Of a stretch of DNA of 64,000 nucleotides, positions 25,716 through 34,913 are shown one piece after another. The notes beneath the pieces are model-generated. The model saw only the letters and a program-made list of their open reading frames with translations. It had not been told where the DNA came from and searched no databases. Positions within the stretch are counted from its first letter, which is position 1, and each line of letters begins with the position of its first letter. The translations under genes and the position numbers were made by a program. Source of the stretch: an uncultured Eubacteriales bacterium (GTDB lineage: Bacteria > Bacillota > Clostridia > Oscillospirales > Acutalibacteraceae); NCBI GenBank assembly GCA_934476545.1, contig CAKSOB010000001.1:1-64000 (forward strand), given 5' to 3'.

Positions 25716-27697
25716 GTCAAAAAACAAAGCAGAAACAACCGGAACAACAAGAAAAGAAATTTTTCCGTCCGCAGTTTCGCATCCGAAAAGATTTCTTTGT
25801 AGCGATCCTATTTATGGCAGTCTTTATGGGGGTGACTCTAGGCGCCTCCGCCATCTTGGGCATGAACAACGGCTTAGCGTTCGGCATGGCGCTCATGGGC
25901 ATTCTCATGACAATGCGAAACGACTACACCTTGCAGCCGGTAAAAAATACCGCTATCTTAGTAGGCTCCAACGTGGGAATGGTGATCCTCTCCGCACTGG
26001 GACCGGCATTCTTCCCAGTCGAATCGGTAGGCTACATCATTATGATGACAGCTACCACACTGGTCACCTTCTTTGCCGCTGTTTATCTATTCACCTCTGA
26101 GGAGAAGGGCAACTCCTATATGCCACTCTTGCTCAGCTTCTCTCTGTTGAGCTTCTATCCGGTATCCGACTGGACCAACGCCTCCAACTGGTTGGAAGCA
26201 ATGAACTGGGGACAGCTCATCACCCGTATGGCAATTTACGCCGGCGCTGCCCTGTTGACCATGGTTGTAAACTTGGCGCTGCACAAAAACAAGTTCCGCA
26301 AGAAGATCGGTCAAACCTTAAACGGCGCCATCGAAAACATGGAAGCTCAATGTGGCGGTATTTTCAACGGAGAAGAACAGGCAGAGCTGGTAAAGCGCAG
26401 CGTGATTATCGAAAAGACCCTCACCGGTATTGAAGGCGCAATGGGTCCTAAGATGTCCGTACTGTCCCGTTGGCAGGCAGGTCACGATATGATGCGTGTT
26501 TTGACCATCCTCAAACGTGTAAACCAAACACTCTCCAAAAACTATGTCCATGGTGAAAAGACCATGACAACCGAAATGCACACCCTGTTGATGGAAATGC
26601 TGGAATCCATCAAGAAGTTTGAAAACGATGAAATCAGCGAAGCAGAAATTTCCCATCAATTCGATACCCTGTTGGCACAAATGAACCCGGAATTCGACCA
26701 CGAAGAAGCACTGGATGCTGTGCAAATGGAAATGGAAGACTTCCTGCAGGGCGAAGTGTACCATGTGGATAAAAAAGAAACCAAGCAATCCTTTGGCGAT
26801 TGGCTCCGCAGTAAGATCAACGTTTATAACGTAATCTTTGCGCTGAAAGTATCTATTCTGGCTGCAATCGGCGTTTGCGTTACCTCCATTTTCCATATGC
26901 CAAAGGGCTACATGATCCCGCTGTATGTAGGCATCACCGCACAGCCATATATCGAGCTGAGCAAGCAGAACGTTAAAAAAAGAATCATCAACACTCTATT
27001 TGCAGGCATTATTCTCGTAATCGCATTCTCTGTTTCCCATATCCTGTGGCTCCACCTGTTACTGACCGTTGCACTGTGCCTCATCGGCGATATGTTCTTC
27101 GAGTTTGACTTTACGACTATGATGGGTACTATGTCGTCTGTGGTTCTCAGCACCCTGCAAGCACCGGATCAAGTTTACACTCTGATTTTCTACCGTGTTG
27201 GTTACATTGCTGCTGCTTGCATCCTGCTGCAAATTGTAGACGCACTGATTTTCCCAAATACCATTCCGAAAACCATTACCAAGCAGGTTAAGCAGACACT
27301 GGCAATCAACGACAAGCTCCGTGGTGTCTTGTCCTCCAATAATTGCACCTATGACACCGTTCATGAGATTCTCATGGAGAAGCGTCGTGCAAACCAGAGA
27401 ATCAGAAATACCAACCGCTTTGCAAAAAATGACGGTATCACCGCATTCCTGATGGCGGAGGAAGAATGGATCAACCGTCTCAGCATGATCAACCACCGTC
27501 TGAAAGAAAAGAACTACCAAATGGGCGACCTGTTTACCATGGTAAATACCGCTGCCGAATCCGGCAACACAGTTACCTTGTCCCACTTGGAAACCAACTT
27601 GGTCATTACCATCAATGAAGTGCTTGCCGATATTTCCAAGGCAGAGCAACTCATTGCCGATATGAAGCAACAACAAACCGCAGCAATCGCTGCTTAA
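25712..27697 (+). CDS. FUSC-like (aromatic acid exporter type) membrane protein, copy 1
   Basis: 661 residues in a duplicated layout: a Lys/Gln-rich N-tail, a first membrane block (about 30-195), a cytosolic helical region (about 200-365), a second membrane block (about 375-515) and a cytosolic C-terminal region. This is the pattern of FUSC/YccS/AaeB-type exporters, which move aromatic or other organic acids out of the cell. AAAGGAGG precedes the ATG. It is about 40 percent similar by eye to the next gene, with shared stretches such as LSRWQAGHDMMR / LSKWQAGHDVMR, so the pair arose by duplication. Codon use is richer in GC-ending codons than the flanks, which suggests high expression. Confidence 0.88.
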   Translation: MSQKTKQKQPEQQEKKFFRPQFRIRKDFFVAILFMAVFMGVTLGASAILGMNNGLAFGMALMGILMTMRNDYTLQPVKNTAILVGSNVGMVILSALGPAFFPVESVGYIIMMTATTLVTFFAAVYLFTSEEKGNSYMPLLLSFSLLSFYPVSDWTNASNWLEAMNWGQLITRMAIYAGAALLTMVVNLALHKNKFRKKIGQTLNGAIENMEAQCGGIFNGEEQAELVKRSVIIEKTLTGIEGAMGPKMSVLSRWQAGHDMMRVLTILKRVNQTLSKNYVHGEKTMTTEMHTLLMEMLESIKKFENDEISEAEISHQFDTLLAQMNPEFDHEEALDAVQMEMEDFLQGEVYHVDKKETKQSFGDWLRSKINVYNVIFALKVSILAAIGVCVTSIFHMPKGYMIPLYVGITAQPYIELSKQNVKKRIINTLFAGIILVIAFSVSHILWLHLLLTVALCLIGDMFFEFDFTTMMGTMSSVVLSTLQAPDQVYTLIFYRVGYIAAACILLQIVDALIFPNTIPKTITKQVKQTLAINDKLRGVLSSNNCTYDTVHEILMEKRRANQRIRNTNRFAKNDGITAFLMAEEEWINRLSMINHRLKEKNYQMGDLFTMVNTAAESGNTVTLSHLETNLVITINEVLADISKAEQLIADMKQQQTAAIAA

Positions 27698-27716
27698 TAA
27701 AAGTTCCTATAATGCA

Positions 27717-27756
27717 AGAGAGCGCACCCTTTGTTGGGTACGCTCTCTTTGTTTTT
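27717..27756 (+). terminator. Terminator between the two FUSC-like genes
   Basis: Stem AGAGAGCG-ACCC around a TTTGTT loop, one bulge, followed by TTTGTTTTT. It lies 20 bases after the first gene, so the second gene is at least partly separate. Confidence 0.8.
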
Positions 27757-27775
27757 CCGGGGTCTTCAGCACGCA

Positions 27776-27804
27776 TTGACATCTGCATACCCCGGTGCTA
27801 TCAT
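27776..27804 (+). promoter_or_regulatory. Sigma-A promoter of the second FUSC-like gene
   Basis: TTGACA (27776-27781), 17 bases and TATCAT (27799-27804). The -35 box lies inside an inverted repeat, CCGGGGT (27757-27763) with ACCCCGG (27789-27795), which could be an operator; it does not resemble the palindrome before marR. Confidence 0.7.
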
Positions 27805-27844
27805 GATTATTAAGAGATATTTTATTTATAGAAAGGGGGGCGCT

Positions 27845-29761
27845 GTGTTGCGTCAACCATCTTCTGAAAAAAAGAGATGGATTCACTTCCAGTTTGGTGT
27901 TCGAAAACGAATGCGAACCGACTTGATTGTCGTTGGCTCTCTGGTGGCAGTTTCTTTTCTTCTTATGCCGATTATGGGCATGATTAACGCATTGGCTTGC
28001 GCTATGGGCGTTATCACCGTATTCATTTCCACTTGGCACGATTTCACCCTAGAGCCGGTCAAAAACCTTTGTATCCTCACCGTAGGCATCATCGGTGTGA
28101 TTCTCACCGCCTTTTTAGGATATGGGCTATTCCCTGAAGGCTCTCCGGGTTACATCACCATGATGACCGTGTCCACCTTCGGAACCTTCTTCTTGGTTAT
28201 TTATTTTTTCACCTCGGAGGAAAAAGGCAACTTCTATATGCCGCTGCTGCTGAACTTTTCGGCTATGCTGTATGCACCTGTCACCGGCGAACAGCTATTC
28301 ATCCGAATCGGTATCTTCTTTGGGTTTATCGGCGCGATTATTCTGTTCCAGTTAGCATTATATAAGAATAAGTTCCGCAAAAAGATTCGCACCCAACTGA
28401 ACCACACCATCAGCTTGAGTAAAACACAAACCGATGCCATTCTCACCAAAGAACCCAAACCGCTCCTACAACAACGCAGTATAGAAATTCGGGATTCCCT
28501 GCTGAACATCACCCGGGAAATGGGACCAACACTGGCACGGCTGTCCAAATGGCAAGCCGGTCATGATGTGATGCGAACCGTCCATATTTTGCAGCGTATT
28601 AACACTACGCTGACTGCCTCTTATGTAGACAGCAGCGAGCAAATGACACGAGAATTGCACAATTTGCTGAAGGATATGTTTGAAGCCATTGACCGATTTG
28701 AGTCCGATCAAATTACCGAGCAAGAGGTCATCCGTCAGTTTGATTTGCTGTTCTCCTACTTGGATAACAACGCCGCCGGTGCGGAAACCACCGCTGCACT
28801 GCAAGCAGAACTGGAGGACTTTTTATCCGGTGAAATCCGCCACGAGGATACCGAGGTACTACGCCCATCCTTGTGGGAGAGAATTCGAGAACACGTCAAT
28901 CTCTACAATCTGATTTTCGCAACAAAAGCCAGCACCGTTGCCGCACTAGGCGTTTTGATTACTTGCTTGTTCCACATGGAAAACGCCAGTATGTTCATCA
29001 TGACCATTGCGGTTTTGGCGCAACCTTATGTAGAGGTAGGCACCCAAAAGGTACGGCTGAGAATTATTAACACGCTGTTTGCACTGGGAATTTTCCTCGT
29101 TGCATTCTCTATCCCCGGGTCCATTTGGACACACATGGTCATTTTGATGGCGTTAATTTTAATCGGCGATATGTTCTTCCAGTTTGAAACCAACGTCATT
29201 GGCAGTACCATGTTGGCAGTCATCAGCCGAACTGCCGTAGACCCCAACCTCATGTTCCCTATCACCTTATATCGACTCAGCTATGTGGCTGCCGCCGGCA
29301 TCATCCTTCTTTTGGTGGATGCCCTAATTCTTCCGAAGCGGCTTTCTGTTTCTCTGGACAAACGCTTGCACCAGTCCCTAGAAGCCAATCAGCCTCTTCG
29401 TGCCGCCATCTTGGCAGAGCAATATGATTCGGAAGCTGTGAAGTCTTTGATTCTGGAAAAGCGGAAAATCAACCAACAGGTTATGCACATCAATCAATTT
29501 GTGAAAAATCCGGATGTATCCGCCTTCCTCACCGCTGAGGAGTGTTGGCTGAATCGTCTGACGCTCATTAACCACCGGATTCAACTCTCCGATAACCCGG
29601 ATGCCTCTGTTCGGCAGGCGCTTTCAGAAGTCGCGCAGCAAACCACTTCGCTCACCGCTTCTGATATTCGTCAAAAGAGCATTCTTTCCAGCCTAAATGA
29701 TGTGTTCGATGAAATCACACAGTCAGAACAGTTGGTTGCACCGATTTACGCCGCTTCTTAA
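27845..29761 (+). CDS. FUSC-like membrane protein, copy 2
   Basis: About 638 residues, same two-block architecture as the preceding gene: membrane helices about 25-160 and 345-480, with a helical cytosolic part between. The start is a GTG at 27845 or TTG at 27848 behind AAAGGGGGG; ATG codons further upstream lack a ribosome binding site and would lie in the promoter. With a separate promoter, the two paralogues may be used under different conditions or for different acids. Confidence 0.87.
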   Translation: MLRQPSSEKKRWIHFQFGVRKRMRTDLIVVGSLVAVSFLLMPIMGMINALACAMGVITVFISTWHDFTLEPVKNLCILTVGIIGVILTAFLGYGLFPEGSPGYITMMTVSTFGTFFLVIYFFTSEEKGNFYMPLLLNFSAMLYAPVTGEQLFIRIGIFFGFIGAIILFQLALYKNKFRKKIRTQLNHTISLSKTQTDAILTKEPKPLLQQRSIEIRDSLLNITREMGPTLARLSKWQAGHDVMRTVHILQRINTTLTASYVDSSEQMTRELHNLLKDMFEAIDRFESDQITEQEVIRQFDLLFSYLDNNAAGAETTAALQAELEDFLSGEIRHEDTEVLRPSLWERIREHVNLYNLIFATKASTVAALGVLITCLFHMENASMFIMTIAVLAQPYVEVGTQKVRLRIINTLFALGIFLVAFSIPGSIWTHMVILMALILIGDMFFQFETNVIGSTMLAVISRTAVDPNLMFPITLYRLSYVAAAGIILLLVDALILPKRLSVSLDKRLHQSLEANQPLRAAILAEQYDSEAVKSLILEKRKINQQVMHINQFVKNPDVSAFLTAEECWLNRLTLINHRIQLSDNPDASVRQALSEVAQQTTSLTASDIRQKSILSSLNDVFDEITQSEQLVAPIYAAS

Positions 29762-29770
29762 CACAACATA

Positions 29771-29802
29771 AAAAATCCCGCAGGATAACCTGCGGGATTT
29801 TT
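29771..29802. terminator. Bidirectional terminator between the FUSC-like gene and the MATE gene
   Basis: A 14-base perfect stem (AAAAATCCCGCAGG with its complement) around an ATAA loop; T runs on both strands. Confidence 0.9.
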
Positions 29803-29804
29803 CT

Positions 29805-31187
29805 TTATGCTTGATTTGCTTCTTGTTTCAGTGTTTCCGTAGATGGAGTTGCGTGCAATTTGGAGTCTTTCTTCCAAATGATAATAAACATGATAATGGA
29901 CATAATCACACTGACGATATCTGCGATTGGCTGTGCGAATACAATACCGTCACAGCCGTACAATGCGTCAGCAATAAAGACGATCGGAATAAATACAAAG
30001 CCTTGTCTGGAAACAGACAGAATCATCGCCGGGATGGATTTACCCATACCTTGGAATGCGTTGGTAAACACAAACAGCAGACCCAGAATCGGCACAGACA
30101 GCATAATGTACTTCAGGTAACGAGAACCAAGCTCTACGATTTCCTGCTTGGACATAATCAAGCTGACAAACCAGTCGCTGCCGAAGAAGATCACCACGGT
30201 AAAGATGATTGCCATAATGGTTGCAACGATACTGGTGAACTTCATAACGCTTGCCAACCGCTTCCGATTGTTTGCGGAATAGTTGTAGCCGATGAGTGGC
30301 TGAATACCTTGTCCCAAGCCAATGAGGATAAAGACCGGGAACATATTGATCTTGAGGATAACACCGATGGAGGACAGTTCCAAAGCACCATGGTTTGCAG
30401 CCAAGTTGTTTTCGATAATGTTGGAAATACACATCAGCATGGTATTCAAGGAAGCTGGAATACCAATCAGCAGAATATTTCTCAGCTCAAAGCCATCCGG
30501 AATCATGTACTTCGGAGAAATAGACAGATTTCTGCTCTTAAAGATCATGTACCACAGATAGAACAGAACAGCACCCACGTTGCCCAACACAGTTGCAATG
30601 GCTGCGCCAACCACGCCCATGTTCATGCCGAAAATCATGATTGGGTCCAGGATGATGTTCAGCACGCCGCCGATGGTCATACCAATCATGGAGATACCGG
30701 AAGCACCCTCGGAACGAATGATCTGACCCATGGAAAAGCTGAGCATAATAATCGGCGCACCGAGCAGTACCCAGAAGCTGTAATCCACCGAATAGGACAT
30801 AGTTGTGCCAACCTTTGCACCGAGCAGTGACAGAATCGGTTCCATGAAGATAATGCCTACCACAGCGCAAATAATGCCCAGTGCAATACATGCATAGAAA
30901 CCAAAAGATGATGTCTTCTTAACTCGCTGGAAGTCCTTAATTCCCAGAGAACGAGAAATAAAGGAACCACCACCAATACCAAACACACCGGCCAGCGCCA
31001 TCAAAAAGGTAAAGAATGGCATTGCCAGCGTTACAGCCGCCATCTGATTTTCGTCGTTGAGCCAACCGATAAATACCGTATCCGCCATGTTGTAAATGAT
31101 CTGTACCAGCATACCCAATACGGTAGGCAATGCCAATTTCACAACGGCTTTTGGCACCGACATCGTTTCAAATACATCTGTTTTCAA
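29805..31187 (-). CDS. MATE-family multidrug/Na+ exporter
   Basis: About 460 residues and twelve predicted membrane helices in two six-helix repeats; the N-terminal repeat carries LALPTVLGMLVQIIYNMADTVFIG, typical of the NorM/DinF-like MATE group in Firmicutes. It expels cationic drugs or metabolites in exchange for Na+ or H+. The start is the TTG at 31187 behind GAGGGAGGGAC; the frame continues upstream through the leader but that part is untranslated in this reading. Expression may depend on the structured leader (31188-31288). Confidence 0.9.
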   Translation of the reverse strand: MKTDVFETMSVPKAVVKLALPTVLGMLVQIIYNMADTVFIGWLNDENQMAAVTLAMPFFTFLMALAGVFGIGGGSFISRSLGIKDFQRVKKTSSFGFYACIALGIICAVVGIIFMEPILSLLGAKVGTTMSYSVDYSFWVLLGAPIIMLSFSMGQIIRSEGASGISMIGMTIGGVLNIILDPIMIFGMNMGVVGAAIATVLGNVGAVLFYLWYMIFKSRNLSISPKYMIPDGFELRNILLIGIPASLNTMLMCISNIIENNLAANHGALELSSIGVILKINMFPVFILIGLGQGIQPLIGYNYSANNRKRLASVMKFTSIVATIMAIIFTVVIFFGSDWFVSLIMSKQEIVELGSRYLKYIMLSVPILGLLFVFTNAFQGMGKSIPAMILSVSRQGFVFIPIVFIADALYGCDGIVFAQPIADIVSVIMSIIMFIIIWKKDSKLHATPSTETLKQEANQA

Positions 31188-31288
31188 AAAAGTCCCTCCC
31201 TCTTTTAGACAAACGAAGTGCAGTGGTTGAATCCACTGCACTCTCGTTCCATTAACCATATTCTTCTCATTTAAAATGGTTTTGCTTT
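31188..31288 (-). promoter_or_regulatory. Structured 5' leader of the MATE gene
   Basis: About 100 bases from the predicted transcription start to the TTG start. A strong hairpin has AGTGCAGTGG (31233-31242 read on the minus strand) pairing with its complement at 31217-31226 around a 6-base loop, extended by AACGA/TCGTT. A second, longer-range pairing AACCAT/ATGGTT lies before it. No T run follows, so it is not a simple terminator. I recognise no known riboswitch class. Confidence 0.6.
31205..31270 (-). CDS. Possible 21-residue leader peptide of the MATE gene
   Basis: An ATG-to-TAA frame inside the MATE leader starting MRRIWLMERECSG and ending with Phe-Val. Its stop is 18 bases before the MATE start and its codons run through both arms of the hairpin, the layout of a translational attenuator. 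There is no good ribosome binding site before the ATG, so translation is uncertain. Confidence 0.3.
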   Translation of the reverse strand: MRRIWLMERECSGFNHCTSFV

Positions 31289-31294
31289 TTAACA

Positions 31295-31323
31295 ATTATA
31301 CGCTATCCTGCGAACAATGTCAA
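31295..31323 (-). promoter_or_regulatory. Consensus sigma-A promoter of the MATE gene
   Basis: TTGACA (31318-31323), 17 bases and TATAAT (31295-31300) on the minus strand: a perfect consensus. A promoter this strong before an exporter suggests control after initiation. Confidence 0.88.
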
Positions 31324-31351
31324 CGTATGCCAAGAAGTTCAGCATTTAAAC

Positions 31352-31387
31352 AAAAAAATTGCGCAGGAAATTTTTTTCCTACGCAAT
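31352..31387 (-). terminator. Terminator of the Mrp-like operon
   Basis: A 13-pair stem with one G-T pair (31358-31370 with 31375-31387) followed on the minus strand by a long T run. It lies 17 bases after the last gene of the cluster. Confidence 0.88.
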
Positions 31388-31404
31388 CCTATACAAGAAA
31401 GCCC

Positions 31405-33402
31405 TTAGAATCGAACGATTACCGTTGCGATAATCAGGTAAGCCAGCGCAAAAACAACACCGCCGCCAAACAGCAGTAAGCTGAAGGACAAGCCCTTCTT
31501 GATCGGTCTCTCTTTTTCTTTTCCGTTATAAGTTCCGAAGTTATTATCCAACGGTGCCACAAAGCGATCAGGACGCTTGTAGAACAGAATCTTGCGGAAG
31601 AATGCAATGATCCAATCCACCATGGAACCTGCGATACGAGCGCAGAATGCACCTGCAAACGGCAGGACCTTCAGCAGACCCGGACGATAAATCAAATCCT
31701 CAATGCTGAGCCACTTCGGCCATACGTTGATGTATACCCGTTGTCCTTGCTCGTTCTTCTTCATCAAGCAGCCTCTTACAAAGAGGAAATAGACGATTAC
31801 GCCGATTGCAAGGGATACGCCGGCACCCTTCAGGTTCGTCAGAGAGAAGTAGTTTACAGCGTGTTCCATTCCGTGGCTGTTTGCAAAGTGGTCACCCATT
31901 GCAGCAATCGGGTCCATCAGCAGGTTTGGCATACAGCCGAATACCGGCAGTGCCACAACCAAGATGCACAGTGCAATGATCACCGGAACAGAAGCAAACT
32001 TCTTCTTGCTGTCCATCTCTGCCTGGCGAGCAGGATCTGTGTTCTTCTCCACAAAAACAGCGACAAAAATCTTTGTCATGTATGCCAATGTCAGACCACC
32101 GGCAAACAGGAACAGACCTTCTACAATCTTAAAGAAGACTGCCAAGAAGTTCATCTCCGGCATCATAGCCAGATACTCTACCATGCTTTCGTGAATCAGC
32201 GTCTTGCTGACATAACCGTTGAACAGCGGCACACCGGCAACACCCAGCATCGGAATCACTGTGATGATTGCCAACAGCGGCTTTCTTCGTCCAAAACCAC
32301 GAATCTTGTTCAGGTCGAACTCCTTCATGCAAATGAAGATAATGCTTGCCACCATGAACAGCGGCAGCTTAATCATGGAGTGGTTCAGCAGGTGCAGGAA
32401 AGAACCCTGTACCGCAATGGCATTGTGCTCGCCCAAAATCGCCTGCATAGCGATACCCACCAGAATGAATCCAATCTGGGACATGGAGGAGCAAGCCAAG
32501 GTACGCTTGAAGTTGGTGGAAAATACCGCCAACACCGCACCGGTTACCATAGTCAGCACTGCCAGCACCAACAGAATCATGCCCCATGTGAAGTTATGGA
32601 GGAATACGTTGGCTGTAATAACCAGAATTCCAAAGATACCCGCCTTACTGAGAATGGCAGACAGCAGCGCTGTTGCCGGACCCGGAGCAGCCACATAGGA
32701 CTGGGGCAGCCATGTGTGCAGCGGATACATGCCGGCTTTTACACCAAAGCCGAAGAGAACCAGCAGACCTGCAACCAACAGATATGCAAAGTTCGGTGCG
32801 GCAGCCGCTGCGTTAACCAACTCGTCCATCTCCAAGGTGCCAAGGATGTTGTGGAGCATGAACAAGCCCATCAAAGTCATCAAACCGCCCAGCACTGCGA
32901 ATGCCAAGTAGCTGTTGGCAGCCTTCTTGTAGAATCCGTCCTCGCCGCCACTTGCCACCATGACATAAGAGGTAAAGGACATGATCTCGAAGAAGATGAA
33001 GGTTGTATACAGGTTTGCCGAAAGGAAAATGCCCATGGTTGCACCATAGGTGAACAACAAGAATAAATAATACCGATTCCGGTTCCGCAATCCCTCAAAG
33101 TACTCTCTTGATTGCAGCGTTGTGGCGAACCAGATAATACCGGTGAGTACCGCCATTACCATCCGGAAGCTGTCGGCACGGAAGTGGAGTCCGAAGTTGG
33201 CAAACCAACGGAGTGTAAAATCGCTTTCCCCGGAAGAGCCTCCGGTAAAGCATAACCCGATGGCCATGCACAGCTCAGCGGCTGTGGCAGCCAGTACAAA
33301 AAAATCTCTTCCTGTTTTAGAAGCACGCCCAATGAGGTAAGATGCAATACCTGCCACAAAGGGGAACACCACTAAAATCAGTAACAAAAAATTGCCTTCC
33401 AG
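31405..33402 (-). CDS. NuoL/MrpA-N-like antiporter subunit
   Basis: About 665 residues and some 16 membrane helices; the proton-conducting membrane transporter core carries the motifs GVKAGMYPLHTWLPQSYVAAPGP in pieces (VKAGMYPLHTWLPQ, then GPATALLSAILSKAG), with the key Lys in the middle of helix 7. Last gene of the Mrp/Mbh-like operon. It has no MrpA-type C-terminal half, whose parts are supplied by the DUF4040 and MbhE-like proteins. The annotated GTG at 33411 overlaps AGGAGG; the codon at correct distance (8 bases) is CTG at 33402. Confidence 0.92.
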   Translation of the reverse strand: MEGNFLLLILVVFPFVAGIASYLIGRASKTGRDFFVLAATAAELCMAIGLCFTGGSSGESDFTLRWFANFGLHFRADSFRMVMAVLTGIIWFATTLQSREYFEGLRNRNRYYLFLLFTYGATMGIFLSANLYTTFIFFEIMSFTSYVMVASGGEDGFYKKAANSYLAFAVLGGLMTLMGLFMLHNILGTLEMDELVNAAAAAPNFAYLLVAGLLVLFGFGVKAGMYPLHTWLPQSYVAAPGPATALLSAILSKAGIFGILVITANVFLHNFTWGMILLVLAVLTMVTGAVLAVFSTNFKRTLACSSMSQIGFILVGIAMQAILGEHNAIAVQGSFLHLLNHSMIKLPLFMVASIIFICMKEFDLNKIRGFGRRKPLLAIITVIPMLGVAGVPLFNGYVSKTLIHESMVEYLAMMPEMNFLAVFFKIVEGLFLFAGGLTLAYMTKIFVAVFVEKNTDPARQAEMDSKKKFASVPVIIALCILVVALPVFGCMPNLLMDPIAAMGDHFANSHGMEHAVNYFSLTNLKGAGVSLAIGVIVYFLFVRGCLMKKNEQGQRVYINVWPKWLSIEDLIYRPGLLKVLPFAGAFCARIAGSMVDWIIAFFRKILFYKRPDRFVAPLDNNFGTYNGKEKERPIKKGLSFSLLLFGGGVVFALAYLIIATVIVRF

Positions 33403-33422
33403 AATAATCACCTCCTAACCGG

Positions 33423-34898
33423 TTAGAACAGACCTGTTGCGATTTGTTCAAAGATGTGAATAATCGGAGCAGGATAAACGCCAATGACGATAGATGTTAC
33501 AGTCAAACCAATCAGCGGAATGGTCATCAGCTTGTTTGGATCACGAACATCTTTATTCAGTGTTTTTACATCAATATCCTTTGGCGGGAAGTACGCTTTC
33601 AGGATAATATCGAACAGATACAGTGCTGTCAGCAACGCAGAAATAATCAGCGCACCGGCACCAATGTAGGCTAATGGGTTACCGCTGTCGATGGCAGCCG
33701 TACCCAGATAGAACTTACTGGTAAAGCCCATCAACGGCGGAATACCGATCAGACCCAAGGACGAAATGGTAAAGGTCGCAAAGGTGATCGGCATTGCACG
33801 ACCCATGCCGTACAGCTCATCCACGTGCTCTCGTCCTGTTTTGTAGATAACCGCACCTGCTACGAAGAACAGAGTGATCTTCAAAACGGAGTGGAACAGC
33901 ATATGGGTAACGCCGCCTACCAAGCCTTCCGGTGTCATCATGGTGATGCCGAACAGCATATAGGACAGGTTACTTACGGTGGAGTAAGCCAACCGGCGTT
34001 TGAAGTGCTTTGCCCGCAGCGCCAAGGAGGAGCCGAGAACAATGGTGACAATGGTTGCACCCATTACAATGTACTGCGCCCATGTTCCACGGAGGAAATC
34101 GGTGCCGAAATTGTAGAATGTCACACGAATGATGGCAAAGATACCGGCGTTAACAACCGCTACGGCGTGGAGCAGCGCCGATACTGGAGTCGGAGCGACA
34201 CCGGCAGATGGCAGCCAGTCAAAGAACGGGAAGATCGCCGCTTTGATACCGAAGCCGAAGAATGCCAGAATAAAGCCTACCAACAGGAGGTTTTCCATGC
34301 CGGAAACCAATGTTGGGTCTAAAATGCCACCGAATACGAAATCCAAAGAGGTTCCGTAGTTCATCAGCAGCATGATGGCGACAAAGCCAAAGGACGCACC
34401 GGAAATGGAGTATGCAACATACTTTTTACCGGCGGAAGATGCCTTTTTGTCCATGGCGTGCATAACCAATGGCAGAGTTGCCATGGTCAGCAGTTCATAG
34501 AAGAAGTACATGGTAATCAGGTTGCCGGAATAAGCGATACCCAATACCACACCAAAGCTGATGGTAAAGAAGGAGAAGAATTTATTTTCTTTTCCTTCAT
34601 GCTTCATGTATTCAAAGGAGTAGAAGGTTGCCACAATCCACAAGATGGAAACGATCATACCAAAGACCGTGGACATTCCATCCACCCGAAGCGTCAGATT
34701 GATTTTCTCCGTAAAGTAAACGAAGGTAAACTTCTGCGCCGGAACGGTAAACATGAAGATAATGGACAGGGCGGCATTGACAATAATGACGCTCGCCACA
34801 TAAATTTGACGCTGCATCCGCTCTTTAAAGTTGAGGATGAGCAGCCCCAGACCTGCCACGATGGGCAGCAGGACGGGGATCAATAATAACCATGCCAT
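33423..34898 (-). CDS. MrpD-like antiporter subunit, copy 3
   Basis: 491 residues, about 14 membrane helices, MrpD/NuoN family: FGIKAAIFPFFDWLPSAG and PTPVSALLHAVAVVNAG give the ion-channel motif. One of three tandem MrpD-like genes. 11-24 bases separate it from its neighbours, so it is in the operon. Confidence 0.92.
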   Translation of the reverse strand: MAWLLLIPVLLPIVAGLGLLILNFKERMQRQIYVASVIIVNAALSIIFMFTVPAQKFTFVYFTEKINLTLRVDGMSTVFGMIVSILWIVATFYSFEYMKHEGKENKFFSFFTISFGVVLGIAYSGNLITMYFFYELLTMATLPLVMHAMDKKASSAGKKYVAYSISGASFGFVAIMLLMNYGTSLDFVFGGILDPTLVSGMENLLLVGFILAFFGFGIKAAIFPFFDWLPSAGVAPTPVSALLHAVAVVNAGIFAIIRVTFYNFGTDFLRGTWAQYIVMGATIVTIVLGSSLALRAKHFKRRLAYSTVSNLSYMLFGITMMTPEGLVGGVTHMLFHSVLKITLFFVAGAVIYKTGREHVDELYGMGRAMPITFATFTISSLGLIGIPPLMGFTSKFYLGTAAIDSGNPLAYIGAGALIISALLTALYLFDIILKAYFPPKDIDVKTLNKDVRDPNKLMTIPLIGLTVTSIVIGVYPAPIIHIFEQIATGLF

Positions 34899-34913
34899 AT
34901 TGTTTCCCCCTCC

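Noticed and set aside
31188..31295. Extension of the MATE protein to 496 residues
   Set aside because: The extra 36 residues would be translated from the leader hairpin; the TTG at 31187 has the ribosome binding site and gives the normal MATE length.
31741..33066. 441-codon plus-strand frame opposite the NuoL-like gene
   Set aside because: Rich in His, Gln, Cys and Asn, without ribosome binding site; it is the antisense reading of a hydrophobic membrane protein. Similar long antisense frames at 29811, 33825, 35292 and 38634 are rejected for the same reason.
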